DNA from: CAZGCA01 sp964524145
GTDB taxonomy: Bacteria; Hydrogenedentota; CAZGCA01
Length of the DNA stretch: 64,000 nucleotides
Reading direction: 5' to 3'
Assembly (NCBI GenBank): GCA_964524145.1
Contig: CAZGCA010000002.1
Span: forward strand, 1 to 64,000
Positions 58,454 through 64,000 of this stretch are shown piece by piece; the stretch's first letter is position 1, and every line of letters begins with the position of its first letter. The notes under the pieces are model-generated. The model was not told the origin of the DNA, made no database searches, and was given only the letters and a program-made list of their open reading frames with translations. Position numbers and translations under genes: made by a program.

Positions 58454-61400
58454 CTACGAACTTATGTTCAGTGCCAGATTGATGCACTTCTGCAGGTCCA
58501 CTGCATCAACATCGCCGTCGCCGTTCGTATCGGCAACCGGCGAGTACGGATCAATCCCGAGCGCCACGTTGATGACCCGCTGGACATCTATTGCGTCCAC
58601 ATCGCCGTCGCCGTCCATGTCGCAGGTTGCCAGGACGATCTCTATCTGTCCATTCTCGCACTCGATCTGCAACGGCAAGCCCGCTTCGTTCGAACCGGTC
58701 GCCCCGGTACAGGACAGCACTTCGGGCTCGTCGGGATTAGGCTCTGCCTCTTCCGAGATGCCGAAGACCAACACTGCCACAACACCGTCTTCAATCGGTG
58801 TCGTGTTACTTTCGTCCGTTCTCACCTCGACACCTGCTACGCCTGGCTGATCGACGTTCACAACCACGGTCTTGCCGGCTGCACGAGCGGCATCGCCTAG
58901 CTCGACCCGTTTGGCAGTGAGTATTGTATCGTTGAAGCCGACCTCAAATGCCAGCGCGCGTGGTCTGCCTCCGCTCAGCGGCGAATGAACGGAGATGGGA
59001 ACACGGACGTTCAGGCTGCCGGGGCTTCCCGTCACCTGGGCTACGGTCAGGAAGATCAGGTCTTCCCGCACAGCAATATACTCGAAACCCTCCGTCAACG
59101 TGCCGGAGAAACCGGAATCAGGGTTCTTCACCACTACGTCCGCGCGGCCGGGAATGCCTGGGGGGGTCACCGCGGATATCTCGGTTATCTCGAGGTCCGA
59201 ACGAACGGTCACCTCCGTCGCCGGAGCATCCGCGATAAGAAGCTCCGCGTTCGGGGCAAAGTTGAGTCCGCGCACGGTCACCTCGGTAGCTCCGGTCTGG
59301 GGTCCCTCGGACGGGAAGATCGAAGAGACTACCGGTACCGGCTCTTCTCCCGGTCCCTGGTCGATCGACCATGTTGTAACCGATATGTCGTCAACACTCG
59401 CGCCATACGTCTCTGTGAGCGTATCGTCGCTCTCAAACGCCAGCCCCACCCGCATGAGCTCGCCGCGACCCTCTTCGAACCGTTCCAGACCGAGAGATAC
59501 CGGAAACATCTCCTCTCCGCCGGGACCGCTTGCGGTATCCACCAATGCGACCGCAGCCACAAAGTACCCGTCCCCGTTGTTATCGACGTATATGCGGCCT
59601 GCATCAGGGTAATAGACGTACTCTTCCTTCCACCCGTACTCGGTGTTATACCGGACGAACAAATTGAGGCTCACAAGATTCTCGTTGGCCGGTACGGCAA
59701 ACGCCGGCGATATCGCAACCTGGTCGTTATTGTTGCTGTACATGCTGACGCAGTCTTGTGCGCCGAACTTGAGCAGATTCGGCTTTGTACGTTCCGGCGG
59801 CCCGGATTCGTCGCACCTCACGACACCAGGGACCGGATCAGCCCCTTCGCCATACTGGTACAACATCCATCCGTCGAGAGCATCATCACCCTCGAAATCG
59901 AAATACAGCCGCGTGGTCTCGTCCCGGGCCAGTTGCACGCTGAAGATGGATTTCGTTGTCATGCCGGCACCGAAATCCACCTCGACATCAAAGAAGCCCA
60001 CCTTGCCGCCATAATCAATGTCCACCGATTCCAGCTCGACCGACAATATGCCCGTCGCGGTGCCTCCCGCCACCACCGGCCCGAGATCGGTCGACTCGAC
60101 GGCCATCTTCAACAGCGACGATGGTACGGTGCTGAGTCGCGACGGTCTCACCGTCACGATCGTGCGTGTCGAGTCCGCCAGTCCGGTGTTCTGAACCGTG
60201 ACCAGCAGGTTGACCGTCTCGCCCGGGTCAAGAAAGTTGTCCCCGTCGTAACCGCCGGAAACCTTTGACCGTAGAAACGAAACAAACGGACCTACGCCGC
60301 GATTGAAACCTCCCGTAGCTATCAGCGCGTAGCCCTGGTGCCACGACAGGAACGGCACGGACTGCCCGTTGCCGGGAACGTCCGTTCCACGGACTGTCAC
60401 CGTGTAGTTGCCATCTTCCGGCATCTGTATGTACACACACTCGACGTTGTTTAGGTTGTCTGCCGGTTCATCACCCGCGGGAAGCGACACACCGTTCGCA
60501 AGGTTGACGTTGCCGCGATAGACTGCGCCGCTTGGAGCGTAGACCATAAGGTCGAGATTGTTGACGAGGGCCACGCCTGCTCCCGCAGAGCCGGCCGGGT
60601 CCGACCACACGAGTGTGAGCCGGAGTTCCTCTGTTGAGGAGACGTTCTCAAGCGTAAAGCTGTGAGTCTCACCGGCTCCTATCGCGGGAGTTCGAACCGT
60701 GCGCGTCGGCACGAGCCCCTGTGACGGTGTACCGTTGGGAACGTCATTAAGCACGATCAGTTCTCTCGCGTCGCCGTCAAAGTACAGAGAGTCGTCGAGC
60801 GTTATTCGACCCCACCCCTGACCGAAGTTCGGCATCCCGCCCGAAGCGGCGCCCGACCCGTCGTTGGCAGTGAATTGCCCGGTCATGTTGTGCCCCGAGT
60901 TTATCAGTATTCCCTTCACCAGCGCGTTGGTCGGCACGAACCCGTCCTGCGACACCCCGGCACCGGTCGGGTAGTACCCGTCCATGAAGTACTGGCGTAC
61001 CAGCAGAGCTCCACCTGCTACTGTTGGTGCAGAGAAGCTTGTTCCCGTCCCGAACTTGGTGTCGCAGTTGCCGTTCGGCGGATCGGTTCTGCTGACAAGA
61101 ATACCACCTGTTAGGGCAAGGGGATCGGCCTCCGTCGCGCTCGTTACCTCGCCGGGCGCACAGACGTCCGGCTTGATGCGCCCGTCGGCCGTTGGCCCGT
61201 GGCTGCTGAAACTCGACAAGTCCTCTGCTCCTTCACTCCCGTTGACTGTTGAGCCCACGGTCACCGTGTTCTTCGCTACTTGGCCTCCGTAACTCAGCGT
61301 GTAAGCCCACGGGCCACTATTGCCTGCAGAAAAAACGATACTGTAGTCGGTTAGTCTCCACATAGCCTCGTCAACGTCACGAGACTCCGATGTGTACTCG

Positions 61401-62680
61401 CTGAAATAGTAATATGATCCGTAGCTATTGTTGTGTGCGCTCGCACCAGAGTCGTATGCTTGTTGCTGCATTAGCTGCTGGCCGATGTAAAGCCCTGTCA
61501 ATCCGAAGTCCGGGCTGCCGATGTCCTGAAAGACCACCCGTGCCGCAGGCGCCATACCGTCGGCGGCGTCGTGACCCGGCCGAGACCGCGTCGCCAAGGT
61601 GGCGTAGTTGTCGCCTACAGCGTTGCCTGTGGTGAACGTGCCATGCATGAAGTCATCATCGTACGCTTCCGCATATGGCAGGACGTAGTATGCAATGACT
61701 TTGTTGGCAGGGTTGGTAATATTGGTGTCAGGTGGGCTCGTGTAGTTGGCGAACGTCTGTGCATTCGGTTCGTCGCTGAACCGAAACTGGCACGCGTCGG
61801 TGTCAAGACCAGTATCAGCTACTCCCACTATCTGGCCGAACCCCGTGAGGCCACGGTTGAACAACGGGGTTACACCAACCTGACCGCCCTGGATGATGCC
61901 CGTCGAATTGTCGTTTGCCGGCTTATATACCGGGAACTTCTCGACCCACTCGACTTCGGGTATTGCGGCAATCGAGGCTACGATCGCGCCGACATTGGCA
62001 GCGCTCACGTCGAGCACCACGCCGTCGAACTTTGCGACCTCGAGAGCGTGGACAACGTGTACAACCGAGACGGAATCGTCTACGGCCTGGATCTTCGGCA
62101 GCACATCGTCAATGTCTTCGTCCCGGAACGTCGTCACCCGCAGCCGGACAATGTCCTCGCCGTACTCGGGTTCCGGCGTGAACTTGGACAGTTCCGGCAC
62201 GAACTTGAACGCGGGCGCATACGGGCCGACCCACCGTACGTGCGGCGCGTCGGCGAGAAGCTCAACCTGGTCGGCGGGCAGCTTGACGATGTAGGCGTTG
62301 TTCGGCACGTAGCCGACTATTCCGCCGCCCGCGGTCAAGACGCCTTCGCGCCAGTCGGGCTTGATCCTGCCGACGAACTGCACGATGAAGTAGCTGTTCG
62401 TTCCTTCGGGATAGGCTTTTGCCGAGAGGTTCGCGCCGGCGAACTTCGGAACGAAGGTTTCGCGCAACGGATCGAACGTCGACCCCTTGAGCAGAAGCAG
62501 GCTCTCGTCCGCTCTCTTGGCGGCGACCGATTCAACCTTCGCCCTTACCTGGTTCCCCGAGACGAACGTGGGCGCAGCTTTGGCGCTTTCCGCCACCTCG
62601 CCTGGCAAGAACACCGCAGTGGCCAGAGATAAAGCTAACACGGCGACCGCAACCGCTGTAAGCCTGGATGGAATAGGCAT
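58454..62680 (-). CDS. Secreted subtilisin-like protease with TIG, cohesin-like and dockerin domains
   Basis: A 1408-aa protein with a signal peptide (1-35). Residues about 40-255 look like a propeptide. The S8 domain has Asp289 (VADTGLD), His346 (DFMHGTFTTG) and Ser548 (GTGTSFSAP), with Asn in HNNSYG as a likely oxyanion residue. Residues about 590-760 are a P/pre-P-like sandwich, followed by CARDB-like (TVQNTGLADSTRTIVTV) and MAM/LamG-like parts. A TIG domain (SSIFPSEGPQTGATEVTVRG) lies near 1140-1220. Next comes a cohesin-like domain (LNVRVPISVHSPL...GVVAVLVFGIS) and finally a dockerin pair (CDMDGDGDVDAIDVQRVIN and ADTNGDGDVDAVDLQKCIN). It probably processes or displays surface proteins. 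It has a strong promoter and shares a transcript with the MBL hydrolase. Confidence 0.87.
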   Translation of the reverse strand: MPIPSRLTAVAVAVLALSLATAVFLPGEVAESAKAAPTFVSGNQVRAKVESVAAKRADESLLLLKGSTFDPLRETFVPKFAGANLSAKAYPEGTNSYFIVQFVGRIKPDWREGVLTAGGGIVGYVPNNAYIVKLPADQVELLADAPHVRWVGPYAPAFKFVPELSKFTPEPEYGEDIVRLRVTTFRDEDIDDVLPKIQAVDDSVSVVHVVHALEVAKFDGVVLDVSAANVGAIVASIAAIPEVEWVEKFPVYKPANDNSTGIIQGGQVGVTPLFNRGLTGFGQIVGVADTGLDTDACQFRFSDEPNAQTFANYTSPPDTNITNPANKVIAYYVLPYAEAYDDDFMHGTFTTGNAVGDNYATLATRSRPGHDAADGMAPAARVVFQDIGSPDFGLTGLYIGQQLMQQQAYDSGASAHNNSYGSYYYFSEYTSESRDVDEAMWRLTDYSIVFSAGNSGPWAYTLSYGGQVAKNTVTVGSTVNGSEGAEDLSSFSSHGPTADGRIKPDVCAPGEVTSATEADPLALTGGILVSRTDPPNGNCDTKFGTGTSFSAPTVAGGALLVRQYFMDGYYPTGAGVSQDGFVPTNALVKGILINSGHNMTGQFTANDGSGAASGGMPNFGQGWGRITLDDSLYFDGDARELIVLNDVPNGTPSQGLVPTRTVRTPAIGAGETHSFTLENVSSTEELRLTLVWSDPAGSAGAGVALVNNLDLMVYAPSGAVYRGNVNLANGVSLPAGDEPADNLNNVECVYIQMPEDGNYTVTVRGTDVPGNGQSVPFLSWHQGYALIATGGFNRGVGPFVSFLRSKVSGGYDGDNFLDPGETVNLLVTVQNTGLADSTRTIVTVRPSRLSTVPSSLLKMAVESTDLGPVVAGGTATGILSVELESVDIDYGGKVGFFDVEVDFGAGMTTKSIFSVQLARDETTRLYFDFEGDDALDGWMLYQYGEGADPVPGVVRCDESGPPERTKPNLLKFGAQDCVSMYSNNNDQVAISPAFAVPANENLVSLNLFVRYNTEYGWKEEYVYYPDAGRIYVDNNGDGYFVAAVALVDTASGPGGEEMFPVSLGLERFEEGRGELMRVGLAFESDDTLTETYGASVDDISVTTWSIDQGPGEEPVPVVSSIFPSEGPQTGATEVTVRGLNFAPNAELLIADAPATEVTVRSDLEITEISAVTPPGIPGRADVVVKNPDSGFSGTLTEGFEYIAVREDLIFLTVAQVTGSPGSLNVRVPISVHSPLSGGRPRALAFEVGFNDTILTAKRVELGDAARAAGKTVVVNVDQPGVAGVEVRTDESNTTPIEDGVVAVLVFGISEEAEPNPDEPEVLSCTGATGSNEAGLPLQIECENGQIEIVLATCDMDGDGDVDAIDVQRVINVALGIDPYSPVADTNGDGDVDAVDLQKCINLALNISS

Positions 62681-62741
62681 AACATATCCTCCAAGTTGGG
62701 GGGCTTCCCTGCTCTATTGTGCAAAGCTTGTTCCATTCGAG

Positions 62742-62771
62742 ATTATACACATAGCCCCGTTACACTGTCAA
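62742..62771 (-). promoter_or_regulatory. Promoter of the subtilisin gene
   Basis: Consensus TTGACA (62766-62771), an 18-base spacer and consensus TATAAT (62742-62747) on the minus strand, about 60 bases before the start. It is the best promoter match in the window. Confidence 0.8.
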
Positions 62772-62837
62772 CAATATACGCTTTGGTATGGATTGCATCC
62801 CTGCCTGGGAACGCAAGAAGCAAACTCGCAGACGCAC

Positions 62838-62867
62838 TTGATAAGTCTCCTTGGCGTTTGATATACT
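62838..62867 (+). promoter_or_regulatory. Promoter of the REC-PAS gene
   Basis: TTGATA (62838-62843), an 18-base spacer and TATACT (62862-62867). The start codon is about 255 bases downstream, giving a long leader. Confidence 0.6.
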
Positions 62868-63122
62868 ATATTGACCGAGAACAGCGCTGTGATGGGTGGA
62901 AGCCTGGCGTTAGGGAGCACGTGCCCCGGATGAGGCGTTGGAGAGCTTTCTTGCCTGCTAATGCTCGGAGTGTCGAACCACCACCGTTATGCTGCACTTG
63001 CTCAATCCGCGGCTGTGCCGTTGTGTTGAGATTCCCGGAGACGGGTTCGAGCGGAACGTTGCGCGCAAAGAGACGTCCGGCGGGGGGAGACGCTTGAGGC
63101 ATACAGTGCCAGGTGCTGGCTG

Positions 63123-64000
63123 ATGGAAACAGCTAATCCGGAGAGCAGTGAGGTGAAGGACAAACGGGAAACAGGTGTCGCAGAACCCCGGCCTCGCTCG
63201 GAGCAAGCGGAAGGGGCGACATCAGTTGCATCCGCGGCCTGCGATCAGCCTCTTCTGGTTGTGGATGACGAAGATGAGGTGAGAGGTCTTGTCGTCCGAA
63301 CGATTCGAGAGCTTCTCGGATGGCAGTGTTTGGAAGCGTGCAACGGCGAGGAAGCGCTCGAAATCCTGGGATCGCAACCGGTCGGCATCGTGGTGACGGA
63401 CATGAAGATGCCTGGTATTGACGGACCAGAGTTGCTCATCCGTATCAAGTCAGAGTTACCCGACGTTGATGTGGTGGCGATGACGGGACATACCGAGGAA
63501 TACACGCTGACCAAACTGATTGAGTCAGGCGCAAGCGGTTTTCTTGCGAAACCGTTTTCGGCAAAAGCGCTCGAGGCGACGCTGCTCAGGGTCAACAAAG
63601 AGCGGCAGCTCATAAGGGAGCTGAAGCAGAAAGACGGCAGGCTGCGGGCGTCGGAACAAAGATACAGGATGCTATTCGAGCTATCGATGGATGGTATAGT
63701 GCTTGCCAAAATGGACGGGCTGCAAATCATCGATGCGAATAGAGAATTTTTGAGGCTTGCGGAATGTCCGCTCGAGGAGGCAAGGCAGCGGTCGTTCCTG
63801 GAATTTTGTTTCGAAGACGAACAACACCGTGTCCGGCGGGCGACCGAGTCGATTCTAAAACACGGCGTCGGACGAATGGCCGACGTCATGATGGTCAAGC
63901 GCAGCGGTGAGGCGTGCTTCGTGGACATTAGCGCCACCGTAATGGAGATCGATGGCGAAAAGCTGGTTCACCTCTCGACACGCGACGTCACATCGAAGCG
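63123..64000 (+). CDS. Response regulator-type REC-PAS signalling protein, cut by window end
   Basis: An open frame of 292 codons runs from the ATG at 63123 off the end of the window. After a 40-residue polar N terminus comes a receiver domain: acidic pocket LVVDDED (44-51), phospho-acceptor Asp93 in VTDMKMPG, Thr121 (AMTGH) and Lys143 (FLAKPF). A coiled linker (NKERQLIRELKQKDGRLRASEQ) leads to a PAS domain (RYRMLFELSMDGIVLAKMDG...FVDISATVMEIDGEKLVHL). The missing C terminus may carry a histidine kinase, GGDEF or phosphatase domain, as REC-PAS proteins often do. The ribosome site before the ATG is weak. Input and target are unknown. Confidence 0.85.
   Translation, partial: METANPESSEVKDKRETGVAEPRPRSEQAEGATSVASAACDQPLLVVDDEDEVRGLVVRTIRELLGWQCLEACNGEEALEILGSQPVGIVVTDMKMPGIDGPELLIRIKSELPDVDVVAMTGHTEEYTLTKLIESGASGFLAKPFSAKALEATLLRVNKERQLIRELKQKDGRLRASEQRYRMLFELSMDGIVLAKMDGLQIIDANREFLRLAECPLEEARQRSFLEFCFEDEQHRVRRATESILKHGVGRMADVMMVKRSGEACFVDISATVMEIDGEKLVHLSTRDVTSK

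Larger units (their letters stand above)
62681..63122. other. Divergent region between the protease and REC-PAS genes
   Basis: These 442 bases hold the leftward promoter 62742-62771 and the rightward promoter 62838-62867. No gene is supported between 62870 and 63122. Confidence 0.55.

Overview
The window (about 59% GC, protein-dense, both strands used) looks like the chromosome of an uncultured Gram-negative bacterium of the PVC/FCB type (Planctomycetes, Lentisphaerae, Hydrogenedentes or Sumerlaeota-like). That placement is an inference from gene families, since no rRNA or tRNA is visible. The pointers are a secreted methyltransferase fused to a PQQ-like propeller, Tat-exported Gfo/Idh/MocA dehydrogenases, a prepilin-type protein of the DUF1559 style, dockerin-tailed secreted proteins, many lipoproteins, and LptF/LptG, which imply an outer membrane.

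Layout. 1-9.5 kb: mostly small exported or lipid-anchored proteins of unknown role on the minus strand, a four-helix-bundle gene set between arrays of GAATTC-like simple repeats, and an epoxide hydrolase. 9.6-14.3 kb: a repeat-rich strip with REP-like double hairpins, a three-copy 74-bp repeat and a 91-bp near-identical remnant of a Gfo/Idh/MocA gene, flanked by two Gfo/Idh/MocA genes and a HEAT-repeat gene. 14.7-22.3 kb, plus strand: E2-type acyltransferase, B12-binding radical SAM protein, FGGY (xylulokinase-like) kinase, TIM-barrel sugar isomerase, ksgA, scpA, yraN.

22.4-35.8 kb, minus strand: one tightly packed 11-gene unit reading lptF, lptG, GT2, uridine kinase-like, Wzz-like, TPR protein, Wzx-like flippase, HEAT protein, GT-C membrane protein, GT4, PlsC-like acyltransferase. 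It is a plausible envelope glycan/lipid assembly and export operon. 36.2-40.9 kb, minus: HU, then a sugar-acid unit in which a 66-aa membrane protein and an SSS symporter would import a substrate handled by a split UxaA-type dehydratase (SAF small subunit plus large subunit) next to a ChbG/YdjC deacetylase. 41.1-42.7 kb, minus: a prepilin-type protein preceded by a 9-codon leader ORF, and a molybdopterin-fold secreted protein.

43.4-62.7 kb is the most unusual part. A giant 2347-aa secreted fibre, built like a phage tail fibre with a cysteine-rich FGE/C-type-lectin-like tip, is translationally coupled to an 18-codon upstream ORF. It is followed by a triple-thioredoxin-fold lipoprotein and a TSP3/TIG/dockerin protein. 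A separate promoter then drives a PL10-type lyase and a GH31 lipoprotein that appears to lack both catalytic aspartates. Converging on these are a metallo-beta-lactamase hydrolase and a 1408-aa subtilisin carrying both a cohesin-like and a dockerin domain. The window ends inside a REC-PAS signalling gene.

Many neighbouring genes share ATGA or GTGA stop/start overlaps, and good sigma-70-like promoters can be picked by eye before several units. In the giant fibre gene the number of small repeats per large repeat runs 1,1,2,1,3,1,4,1, which suggests stepwise expansion.
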